DNA of 40,318 nucleotides from Plastoroseomonas sp036499545. GTDB taxonomy: Bacteria > Pseudomonadota > Alphaproteobacteria > Acetobacterales > Acetobacteraceae. Positions 29,972 through 37,185 of this stretch are shown in pieces. The notes beneath the pieces were generated by a model that saw only the letters and a list, made by a program, of their open reading frames with translations, ran no database searches and was not told the DNA's origin. The DNA is taken from contig DASYDR010000045.1 in assembly GCA_036499545.1 (NCBI GenBank), positions 1-40,318 of the forward strand, given 5' to 3'. Both the position numbers and the translations under genes were made by a program. How positions within the stretch are numbered: the first letter of the stretch is position 1; each line of letters opens with the position of its first letter.

Positions 29972-31204
29972 ATGATGACGGACAGCACCGCCCGCCCGGG
30001 ACGGTCCTTCTCATTTTACCGGGCGCTTGGCCTGTTCGGGGTGTGGCTGCTGGCCGCCGCCCTGCCGGATGTGGCCCAGGCGCAGATCGGCAGTGACCGC
30101 TATTCCGCGATCGTCCAGGACGCACGCACCGGCGCCACGCTGATGGCGGCGAATGCGGATGAACCGCGGCATCCGGCCTCACTGACCAAGATGATGACGC
30201 TCTACATGCTGTTCGAGGCGATCCGCGATGGCCGCGCCGCCCTCGATACGCCGATCATGATGTCGCGCGAAGCGGCGTCGCAGCCGCCATCCCGGCTCGG
30301 CCTGCCGGCCGGCAATTCCCTCACCGCGGAACAGGCGATCCTGGCCCTGGTGACGAAATCGGCCAATGACGTGGCCTTCGCCCTCGGCGAATTCCTGGGT
30401 GGCGGCGATGAGGACCGCTTCGCACAGATGATGACGCTGCGCGCCCGGTCGCTCGGCATGACGCGCACCACCTTCCGCAACGCGTCCGGCTTGCCGGATC
30501 CCGACCAGGTGACGACGGCGCGCGACATCGTGCTGCTCGGCCGACGCCTGCGGGAGGATTTCCCGGCCTATTATCACTACTTCTCCACGGACAGCTTCCG
30601 CTTCCGCGGCCAGGTGATCCCGAGCCACAACCGGCTGCTCGCGGAATACGAGGGCACCGACGGGATCAAGACCGGCTACGTCAACGACAGCGGCTTCAAC
30701 CTCGTCACCAGCGTGGAACGCGACGGGCAGCGGCTGATCGGCGCGGTCTTCGGCGGCGCCACCAGCCGCGAGCGCGACCGGCACATGATGGCGATCCTGG
30801 ACCAGTCCTTCGCTCGCCTGGGCGTCGCGCCGCGCGAGCCGATGGTGGCGTCACGCGGCCTCGGCATCGTCGGCGCCGCCCGCGCCGACACCCTGCCCAG
30901 GCGCCGCTACGTTTATGTCGAGGAAGAGCGGGAGCCGGTCGTGCGCCGCGGGCGGTCGAGCATCCGCCAGGCGCGTGTGGTCGTGACCCGCGATGCGGCC
31001 CGGGCCCGGCCGGCGCGGAGCCACGCGGTGGTGCCGGCGGCACGCCGGGTGGTGGCGACGCGCACCGCGCTCGGCGGCCATGGCGGCCATCGCCTGGCGG
31101 CGCCGCAGCCGAACCGCCAGGTGGCGGCGCGCCGCGGCAGCCGCGGCGAGCAGGGCGACCGCGAGGACCGCGCGCCGTCGCGGCGGCGCGTCGCGGCAAG
31201 GTAA
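29972..31204 (+). CDS. D-alanyl-D-alanine carboxypeptidase (S11) with Arg-rich tail
   Basis: 410 aa from the ATG at 29972 (GGGGAG upstream). The signal segment is about 10-37 (ALGLFGVWLLAAALPDVAQA). The penicillin-binding catalytic motifs are intact: SLTK at 70-73, SAN at 130-132 and KTG at 233-235. The enzyme trims the terminal D-Ala of peptidoglycan stem peptides in the periplasm. After about residue 300 there is no SPOR or PBP5-like domain but a roughly 100-residue, strongly basic Arg/Ala/His tail ending SRRRVAAR, which might bind anionic cell wall or DNA. Repeat copy C starts six bases after the stop codon. Confidence 0.9.
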   Translation: MMTDSTARPGRSFSFYRALGLFGVWLLAAALPDVAQAQIGSDRYSAIVQDARTGATLMAANADEPRHPASLTKMMTLYMLFEAIRDGRAALDTPIMMSREAASQPPSRLGLPAGNSLTAEQAILALVTKSANDVAFALGEFLGGGDEDRFAQMMTLRARSLGMTRTTFRNASGLPDPDQVTTARDIVLLGRRLREDFPAYYHYFSTDSFRFRGQVIPSHNRLLAEYEGTDGIKTGYVNDSGFNLVTSVERDGQRLIGAVFGGATSRERDRHMMAILDQSFARLGVAPREPMVASRGLGIVGAARADTLPRRRYVYVEEEREPVVRRGRSSIRQARVVVTRDAARARPARSHAVVPAARRVVATRTALGGHGGHRLAAPQPNRQVAARRGSRGEQGDREDRAPSRRRVAAR

Positions 31205-31210
31205 ATAGGG

Positions 31211-31364
31211 CCTCAGGTGCCGGCGCGGCCTCCGGCCGCCGGGCTTCCGCGCTGTCAGGGCACATTGGCGGCGGCTGATGGTCGCGCGCGGGGCCGCTTC
31301 GCGACCCCGGGGCATCGGCTTCGCCTCGCCGCCGCCGGAACCGGTGGCGACCTTCGGTCGCGCG
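31211..31364 (+). repeat. 150-bp dispersed intergenic hairpin repeat, copy C
   Basis: Third full copy, same orientation, between convergent genes. Stem 1 is 31225-31239 (GCGGCC/GGCCGC). Stem 2 is 31290-31308 with one C-A mismatch (GGGGCCGC against GCGACCCC). Stem 3 is weak outside, but the inner GGC-TTC-GCC is kept. Stem 4 is 31347-31361 (GCGACC/GGTCGC), where the fourth pair has become A-T on both arms relative to A and B. Linker sequences such as TGATGGTCGCGCGCGGGG are also conserved with copy B. Copy C fills most of the 191-base gap after the carboxypeptidase gene. Confidence 0.85.
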
Positions 31365-31395
31365 GGAAGGCGTGCAGGGATCGGTCCGCTGAATT

Positions 31396-32304
31396 TCATT
31401 CCTCGCCGAGCGCGGGAATCGCGGATAGGCGCGGCGCCGCGAAATCAATGAAGGCGCGCAGGCGCCGCGGCATCAGCCGCCCGGTCGGGAAGATCAGCGC
31501 GACAGGCGAAGCCGGCCTTTCATAGGGACGCAGCAGGCGCACCAGGCGCCCATCGCCGAGGCCGGCCGCCGCCTGATAGCCGAGCGCCCCGAGCAGGCCG
31601 CGCCCGGCGATCGCCGCGTCCACCGCGGATTCCGCCACATTGACCATGAAGTGCGGCGTGACCGGCACCGCTTTCACCACGCCGCCCGGCATGGCGAAGA
31701 GCCATTCCGGCGCCGGCCCCGGACGGCCGAAATGGATGACGGCGTGGTCCGCCACATCCTCCGGCCGCTGCGGTGTACCGTGCCGTTCCAGATAGGCCGG
31801 GCTGGCGACCACCACACGCCGGACGGAGCCGAGACGGCGCAGGGTAAAGCCGGAATCGGGCAAGGCGCCGATGCGCAGCGCCACGTCGATCCCTTCCTCC
31901 AGCAGGTCGGCGACCGCGTCGGAGAGCACCAGCTCCGCCCGCATCTCCGGAAAGGCATCGAGGAAAGCCGTGACCACCGGCGCGACGTGCAGGCGGCCGA
32001 AAACCAGCGGCGCCGCGATGCGCAGCCGGCCGCGTGGGGCCGCCGCCTCCAGCGTGACGCCTTCGATCGCTTCCGCGTAGTCGGCCAGGACCCGGCGCGC
32101 CCGTTCCGCCAGCCGCCGCCCGGCCTCGGTCGGTGCCAGCTGGCGGGTGGTGCGCTCCACCAGCCGGACGCCGAGCCGCGCCTCCAGCCCGGCCAGCATG
32201 CGGGTGACAGCGGGAGGAGAATGGCCGAGCCGGCGGCCGGCGGCGGCCAGGCCGCCACTATCGAGCACGGCAAGAAAGAGACGAAGCTCATCGAGGCGGT
32301 CCAT
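31396..32304 (-). CDS. LysR-family transcriptional regulator
   Basis: 302 aa. The N-terminal HTH is MDRLDELRLFLAVLDSGGLA, PPAVTRMLAGLEARLGVRLV and ERTTRQLAPTEAG, and the effector domain occupies about 88-295 (LRIAAPLVFGRLHVAPVVTA). It belongs to the large CrgA/DsdC-like subgroup often found beside oxidoreductases. It is divergent from a PNPOx-family flavoprotein, with a CATTCC-N7-GGAATG dyad just upstream of its start, so it very likely regulates that gene and itself. It converges with the carboxypeptidase gene across repeat copy C. Confidence 0.9.
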   Translation of the reverse strand: MDRLDELRLFLAVLDSGGLAAAGRRLGHSPPAVTRMLAGLEARLGVRLVERTTRQLAPTEAGRRLAERARRVLADYAEAIEGVTLEAAAPRGRLRIAAPLVFGRLHVAPVVTAFLDAFPEMRAELVLSDAVADLLEEGIDVALRIGALPDSGFTLRRLGSVRRVVVASPAYLERHGTPQRPEDVADHAVIHFGRPGPAPEWLFAMPGGVVKAVPVTPHFMVNVAESAVDAAIAGRGLLGALGYQAAAGLGDGRLVRLLRPYERPASPVALIFPTGRLMPRRLRAFIDFAAPRLSAIPALGEE

Positions 32305-32309
32305 CGCGG

Positions 32310-32328
32310 CATTCCATCCCGAGGAATG
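32310..32328. promoter_or_regulatory. LysR-type dyad between regulator and PNPOx gene
   Basis: CATTCC (32310-32315) and GGAATG (32323-32328) form a perfect 6-bp dyad spaced by 7 bases, directly upstream of the lysR start. A second possible dyad, TTCCC (32350-32354) and GGGAA (32364-32368), lies closer to the PNPOx gene. Two spaced sites are common for LysR regulators. Assignment is by position. Confidence 0.45.
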
Positions 32329-32406
32329 ATCAATGCCGTATAGCGCTTATTCCCGGGCTGGTAGGGAACACCCATCTTCGGGCAAGCCTGAGGGAGTCCC
32401 GCCGCC

Positions 32407-33018
32407 ATGGGCCGTCACTTTGCCGAGATCGCCTTCACCCCCGCCGTGCAGGCCGAACAGGCCCGCATCGGGTCCCGGCGCGCCTATGCGCGCATGGCCC
32501 AGGACGGGCAGGAGGACAGCGTCCTAGGGGCCGACGAGACGGATTTCATCGCGGCGCGGGACAGCTTCTACATGGCCAGCGTCTCGGAAACGGGCTGGCC
32601 TTACATGCAGCATCGGGGCGGGCCGCCGGGCTTCCTGCGGGTGCTGGCGCCCGGGCGGATCGGCTTCGCCGACCTCGGCGGCAATCGCCAGCACGTCAGC
32701 GTCGGGAACTTCGCCAATGACGGCCGCGTCGCGCTGTTCCTGATGGACTACGCGGCGCGGGCACGGCTGAAGATCCTGGGCCACGCCCGGGTGGTGCGGG
32801 AAGGCGAGGATGCGGCGCTGGTGGCCAGCCTGGCGCCGCCCGGGCTTGAGGATCGGGCCGAGCGCGCCATCCTGATCGATGTCGCGGGCTTCGAATGGAA
32901 CTGCCCGCAACACATCACGCCCCGCTACACCGCCGCCCAGTTGCAGCCGCTGATCGCGCGGCTGGAAGCGGCGGAGGCGGAGCTCGCCACGCTCAAGGCC
33001 AGCATGCGTCAGGCATAG
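32407..33018 (+). CDS. Pyridoxamine 5'-phosphate oxidase family flavin-binding protein
   Basis: 203 aa. The split-barrel PNPOx-like domain spans about 40-165: DSFYMASVSETGWPYMQHRG, FADLGGNRQHVSVGNFANDG, RVALFLMDYAARARLKILGH. The C-terminal CPQHITPRY and a short coiled coil (ARLEAAEAELATLKAS) match the group annotated as pyridoxamine 5'-phosphate oxidase-related FMN-binding proteins, whose substrates are mostly unknown. It is soluble and likely uses FMN. Divergent from a LysR gene with a dyad between them. Its stop overlaps that of galU by 10 bases (convergent). Confidence 0.9.
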   Translation: MGRHFAEIAFTPAVQAEQARIGSRRAYARMAQDGQEDSVLGADETDFIAARDSFYMASVSETGWPYMQHRGGPPGFLRVLAPGRIGFADLGGNRQHVSVGNFANDGRVALFLMDYAARARLKILGHARVVREGEDAALVASLAPPGLEDRAERAILIDVAGFEWNCPQHITPRYTAAQLQPLIARLEAAEAELATLKASMRQA

Positions 33019-33881
33019 CGCCGGAGGATCGCCTGCATCGCCGGCGCCAGGTCCGGGCGCTTCAGCGCGAAAGCGACCTGCGCCTCCAGGAAGCCGGCCT
33101 TGTCGCCGCAGTCGAAGCGACGGCCTTCGTAGCGGACGCCGTGGAACGGCTGATGGCCGATCAGCTTGGCCATGCTGTCGGTGAGCTGCACCTCGCCACC
33201 GGCGCCCTTCTCCATCTTCGCGAGATGGGCGATCACTTCCGGCATCAGCACGTAGCGGCCGATGATGGTGAGGTTGGACGGCGCTTCCTCCACCGGCGGC
33301 TTCTCGACGAGGCCCTTGACCGAGACTAGCCGGCCCATGTCCTTTTCGATATCGAGGACGCCATAGCGGTTCACCCGCTCCAGCGGGACTTCCTCGATCG
33401 CCACCACATTGCCGCCGGTCTCGCGATAGGCGTCGGCCAGCTGCGCCGTGCAGGAAACGTCGCACATCATCAGGTCGTCGGGCAGCAGGATGGCGAAGGG
33501 ATCGTCGCCGATGAAGGCGCGGGCGCACCAGATCGCGTGGCCGAGGCCCATCGGCACCTGCTGGCGGACGGTCGCGATCGCGCCGGGCTGCACCGCCTGG
33601 CTGCGGAGCAATTCCAGCTCCGCCTGCTTGCCGCGCTCGACCAGCGTGCGCTCAAGCTCGTAGGCCACGTCGAAATGCTCGACGATCGCCGTCTTGCCGC
33701 GGCCGGAAATGAAGCAGAACTGCTCGATACCGGCGGCGCGCGCCTCCTCCACCGCATATTGGATCAGCGGCTTGTCGACGACGGGCAGCATTTCCTTCGC
33801 CATCGCCTTGGTGGCGGGCAGGAAGCGCGTGCCCAGGCCGGCGACGGGCAGGACGGCCTTCTTCAGCGGCTTGAGACTCAC
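33009..33881 (-). CDS. galU: UTP-glucose-1-phosphate uridylyltransferase GalU
   Basis: 290 aa from a GTG at 33881 with AAGGAG ten bases upstream; the ATG at 33935 lacks a ribosome site and would add a non-conserved tail. The nucleotidyltransferase core includes AVLPVAGLGTRFLPATKAMA, KEMLPVVDKPLIQYAVEEA, GRGKTAIVEHFD, QQVPMGLGHAIWCA, ILLPDD, GLVEKP, IGRYVL and RFDCGDKAGFL. It makes UDP-glucose for exopolysaccharide, lipopolysaccharide and glycogen or trehalose pathways. The 208 bases upstream contain a TACAAT-like -10 hexamer (34035-34040 on the opposite strand) but no firm -35 box. Upstream lies the J-domain gene on the same strand. Confidence 0.95.
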   Translation of the reverse strand: MSLKPLKKAVLPVAGLGTRFLPATKAMAKEMLPVVDKPLIQYAVEEARAAGIEQFCFISGRGKTAIVEHFDVAYELERTLVERGKQAELELLRSQAVQPGAIATVRQQVPMGLGHAIWCARAFIGDDPFAILLPDDLMMCDVSCTAQLADAYRETGGNVVAIEEVPLERVNRYGVLDIEKDMGRLVSVKGLVEKPPVEEAPSNLTIIGRYVLMPEVIAHLAKMEKGAGGEVQLTDSMAKLIGHQPFHGVRYEGRRFDCGDKAGFLEAQVAFALKRPDLAPAMQAILRRYA

Positions 33882-34089
33882 GGCGGGGCGGCTCCTTTTC
33901 CGGCAAGCACCGGGCTTGATGACCAAATCGATCACGACGTGGCGCCCAATTTAAGGCAATCGGACGGAAAGTCGGAACCAGGCGGCTGCTTACGGAAATG
34001 CCCGGCGGAACCGTTTTGTTGACGCTATCAGCGGATTGTAAGCCAGACGTGAACGGCGGGAACAGCAAGTCATCCGCCGGCCGTCCCCG

Positions 34090-34776
34090 TCAGTCGTGAA
34101 GCAGCAGGTCGCGCGCGGCATTGAGGCGGGCGGCCAGCCAGTCGCTGCCCCCCTGGTCCGGATGCGCCGTCCGCATCAGCCGCCGATGCGCGGCGCGGAC
34201 CGCCTCCGGCCCGGCCCCGTCCTTGAGGCCGAGGATCGCCAGGGCCTCCGTCCGGCTCATCGGCGCCACGCCGGCGGATGGCGGCGCTTCCCGCCAGCCG
34301 GCATGGAGACGGTCCAGCCAGGCTTCCAGCAGCGGCACGCTGTCCGGATCCCGCGCGGCGCATTCGGCGAGCAGGTCGCGCAGCGCCGCCAGGTCGAGGC
34401 CAGCGAGATCGGTGCCGGCGAAGCGGCCGGCCAGCACCCGTCCGCTCATGCCTCCGCTGGCGTGATCCAGCACCATCGCCAGCATCGCGGTCTCGACCCG
34501 GGTCTCCTGCCCCGCATCGCCGCCACCGAAGCGCCGGGCCAGGCGGCGCCCCCGCCACCATTGCCAGGCCAGCGGGCCGAACAGCGCCAGCAGCCAGATG
34601 ACCTGCGGGCCACGCCCGATCGCCACCAGCCCGCCTGCGAGCAGGATGCCGAGCCCGGCCGCGCCATAGACCAGCGTGCGCTTCACCGCTGCCACGGGCG
34701 CGCTGGCGAAGGCGCGCAGGATGGCCAGCACCAGCAGCAGCGCCAGGGTGCCGAGCAGCAGGGCAGCGGGAACCAT
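34090..34776 (-). CDS. Membrane-anchored J-domain protein
   Basis: 228 aa. Two or three hydrophobic segments (about 3-20, 32-52 and 56-70) are followed by an acidic/hydrophobic middle region with a TerB-like helical look (VETAMLAMVLDHASGGMSGR, LRDLLAECA, LLEAWLDRLHAGW) and a C-terminal J-domain (about 170-228): SRTEALAILGLKDGAGPEAV, RLMRTAHPDQGGSDWLAARL. The HPD motif is intact, so it can stimulate an Hsp70 at the inner membrane. The C-terminal J-domain after membrane helices recalls Tim14/Pam18-type proteins. A VWA-like gene lies 40 bases upstream on the same strand. Confidence 0.85.
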   Translation of the reverse strand: MVPAALLLGTLALLLVLAILRAFASAPVAAVKRTLVYGAAGLGILLAGGLVAIGRGPQVIWLLALFGPLAWQWWRGRRLARRFGGGDAGQETRVETAMLAMVLDHASGGMSGRVLAGRFAGTDLAGLDLAALRDLLAECAARDPDSVPLLEAWLDRLHAGWREAPPSAGVAPMSRTEALAILGLKDGAGPEAVRAAHRRLMRTAHPDQGGSDWLAARLNAARDLLLHD

Positions 34777-34816
34777 CGGTCGGCAATCCTGTGCGGTGGC
34801 CAGGGACGAGGAAGCG

Positions 34817-35527
34817 TCAGCGTGGTGCGGGCAATTGCCCGGCGATACGCCGCGCCGCCGCATCCGGCAGCACCGCCAGCGCCTGGCGGCCGCCGGCGGC
34901 ATAGACCGCCACGGCGCGCAGCAGATCGCGCAGCGTCGCCGCGCTGGCCGGATCGAAGGGCGCGAAGGCGCCGCCCGACAGCGCCGCGACCTGGCGGAAC
35001 AGCGCGGCGGCGGCGGCATCCTGCCCTTCCAGGAACGCGAACACCGGGACTCCGCGCAGGCCGAGTTCGCCGGCGGCATGGCAGATGGCGTCCGGCGCTT
35101 CCTCCGCCGCGTCGCCCACCATGACGACGGCCGCGAGCGGCTCCGTCCGGGCGCGGCTCAGCGCATGGCCGAGCATGCGCAGGATCTGGGTCCGCCCGCC
35201 GAGGCATTGGACGCCGGCCATGCGGCGGCCGAGTTCCCCGGCATCCGTCAGGAATGGCGTGGCGGCGCATTCGCCGAAGCCGCGCCAATAGCAGAGCGAG
35301 ATCGCCAGGCCGCCCAGCCCCTGCGCCGCCTGGAACATCTCCGCCTGCAGATGGCAGGCGCGGTCCCAGGCCGGCTGGCGGGAGGCGGTGGCGTCGACCG
35401 CGAAGAGCAGCCGCGCCGGCCGGCCGGATGCCGGGCGCGCCGCCGGCATGGCGCCGAGCCGTTCCAGAAAGGCGGTGACGTCCCGATTGCCGGGCCTGGC
35501 GGGCAGCTGGGGCATTCGTGAGCACAT
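34817..35527 (-). CDS. von Willebrand factor A-like protein
   Basis: 236 aa from the ATG at 35527; MPQL at 35515 is an alternative start. The domain reads ARLLFAVDATASRQPAWDRA, where DxTxS replaces the usual MIDAS DxSxS. ISLCYWRGFGECAATPFL, GGRTQILRMLGHAL and AVVMVGDAAEEAPDAICHAA follow the VWA strand pattern with Thr and Asp metal positions, and PVFAFLEGQD ends it. No signal peptide is seen, so it is probably cytoplasmic. It precedes the J-domain gene by 40 bases, a pairing that suggests a shared chaperone or assembly role. It is divergent from the tandem secreted paralogues. Confidence 0.75.
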   Translation of the reverse strand: MCSRMPQLPARPGNRDVTAFLERLGAMPAARPASGRPARLLFAVDATASRQPAWDRACHLQAEMFQAAQGLGGLAISLCYWRGFGECAATPFLTDAGELGRRMAGVQCLGGRTQILRMLGHALSRARTEPLAAVVMVGDAAEEAPDAICHAAGELGLRGVPVFAFLEGQDAAAAALFRQVAALSGGAFAPFDPASAATLRDLLRAVAVYAAGGRQALAVLPDAAARRIAGQLPAPR

Positions 35528-35618
35528 GGTCACGCCCTGCCCGACTTGCCAGGGATGGCGTCCATGGTCGCCCTCAGGCATTATTGCGCCACGTTATCGA
35601 CAGGTCCGGAAGCCCCCA

Positions 35619-37145
35619 ATGCCCTCCATTCCTGCGCCGAAGCTCGTCCTTGCGCTGTTGCTGGCGTCGGGCACCACCCTCGCGGCAGGCGCCGCCCTGG
35701 CGCAGAAGCCCGCGGCGCTCCCCCCGCCCGGCGCGGCGCAGGGCGGCAAGCCGCCGGCGCTCGGCGCCACGCCGCTGCCCGTCGTGCCCGCCCCCGTCGC
35801 ACCCGCCCCGCTCGCGCCCATGCCGCCGGCGGCGCGGGCACCGGCCCCGGTCGGCCCCGTCGCCCGGGACCAGGCCCCGCTGCCGCCGCCCCCTGCCGAT
35901 GAGGACCCGGCGATCCGCCGCCTGCGCGCGACCTTCGGCGCCAATGTGCAGATGGCCTATCAGAGCGCCAATGTGCTCGACAGCGGCACCGGCCGCTTCC
36001 AGCTCAATGGCGTCACGCTGCGCCGGCCGGACGGGGACGCGACGATCGAGACGCTGGTCGTCGAAGGGCAGCGCGAGGATGGCGTGCAGTCGGCCGAGCT
36101 CCGCAACCTCGTCACCGCCGAACGCAACGGGACCCGGGTCACGATCGCGCGGGCGCAGATCACCGGCCTCACCATCCGCCGCCCGACGGCGCCAGGGCAG
36201 ACCATTGCCCCGGACGGGGTCAGCATCGACCGCTTCACGCTGGAAGGGCTGCGCGTCGAGGGCGAACCGACCGTCACCGTCGCCAGCCTGACGCTGGAGG
36301 ATTACGGCCCCGGCCGGCCGACCCGGCTGCAGCTGGAGAGGCTGGCCGGCGAGCGGATCGGCCCCAGCCTCAATGGGTTCGGCCTGGCCCGGCTGGCGCT
36401 CAGCGGCATCGATGTCGCGACCATCTGGACCAGGCTCATCAGTGGTGGCCGGCCGGAGCCGCTGCCCGGCCGCTTCGAAGCGACGGCGGAGAACTTCACC
36501 TTCACGGAGGGCGGCCGCGAGACCGCCGGCGCCGACAGCCTCCGCATCGAATCCGAGACCGACCAGCAACTCGCCGGCACCGGCCGCGCCGCGCTGCGCG
36601 GCGTGCGGCTCGACGGCATTCCCCAGTTGCACGCGTTCCTGACCCAACTCGGCTACCAGTCGCTGACCGGCGAAATCACCATGGAGGCCGGGTACCAGCC
36701 GCAGACCGGGCGCATGACGATGCCGAGCTTCGTGATCTCGGCACCCGGCTTCGGCAGCGTCACCCTGTCGATGGATCTCGACGGCCTCGACCGCAACGCG
36801 CCGCCGGAGCAGATGGCGTCGCGCATCCGGCTGCTCGGCATGGCGCTGCGCTATCGCGACGAGGGGCTGCTGCCCCGGGCCTTGCGCATGCAGGCGACGC
36901 AGCAGCGGGTGGATGAAGCCCAGCTGCGCGAGCAGATCGTCAGCATGGCCGGGGCCATGCTCAGCGGCCAGGCCGCCGTCGTGCTCCGTGAGCCGGTCGA
37001 GCGCTTCGTGCGCGGCCAGGCGCAGGAGCTGGAGATCTCGGCGCGGCCGCCGCAGCCGATCCCGCTGATGTCCCTGTCCGCGCAGCCGCCGCGCAATGCG
37101 GATGACGCGCAGCGCCGTTTCGGCCTGACCGCCACGGCGCGCTGA
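35619..37145 (+). CDS. Secreted repetitive protein of unknown family (tandem paralogue 1)
   Basis: 508 aa from MPSIPAPKLVLALLLASGTT (GGAAG upstream). A signal peptide is cleaved near ALAQK. A Pro/Ala-rich region (about 30-92) comes next, then a long beta-rich domain without recognised motifs: FGANVQMAYQSANVLDSGTG, RFQLNGVTLRRPDGDATIET, GVSIDRFTLEGLRVEGEPT. It ends with LRYRDEGLLPRALRMQAT, FVRGQAQELEISARPPQP and a short tail. The ending recalls AsmA-like or lipid-transfer-type proteins (layered strands naming functions, then a helix), but this is not firm. The next gene is a paralogue. It is probably periplasmic, with the function unknown. Confidence 0.75.
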   Translation: MPSIPAPKLVLALLLASGTTLAAGAALAQKPAALPPPGAAQGGKPPALGATPLPVVPAPVAPAPLAPMPPAARAPAPVGPVARDQAPLPPPPADEDPAIRRLRATFGANVQMAYQSANVLDSGTGRFQLNGVTLRRPDGDATIETLVVEGQREDGVQSAELRNLVTAERNGTRVTIARAQITGLTIRRPTAPGQTIAPDGVSIDRFTLEGLRVEGEPTVTVASLTLEDYGPGRPTRLQLERLAGERIGPSLNGFGLARLALSGIDVATIWTRLISGGRPEPLPGRFEATAENFTFTEGGRETAGADSLRIESETDQQLAGTGRAALRGVRLDGIPQLHAFLTQLGYQSLTGEITMEAGYQPQTGRMTMPSFVISAPGFGSVTLSMDLDGLDRNAPPEQMASRIRLLGMALRYRDEGLLPRALRMQATQQRVDEAQLREQIVSMAGAMLSGQAAVVLREPVERFVRGQAQELEISARPPQPIPLMSLSAQPPRNADDAQRRFGLTATAR

Positions 37146-37185
37146 CCCCGGGATCACCCCACCACCAGCGTCCGGAAAGCCGCCC

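Noticed and set aside
33882..33935. ATG start of galU at 33935
   Set aside because: No ribosome site there; a GTG at 33881 has AAGGAG at good spacing and matches the usual GalU N-terminus.
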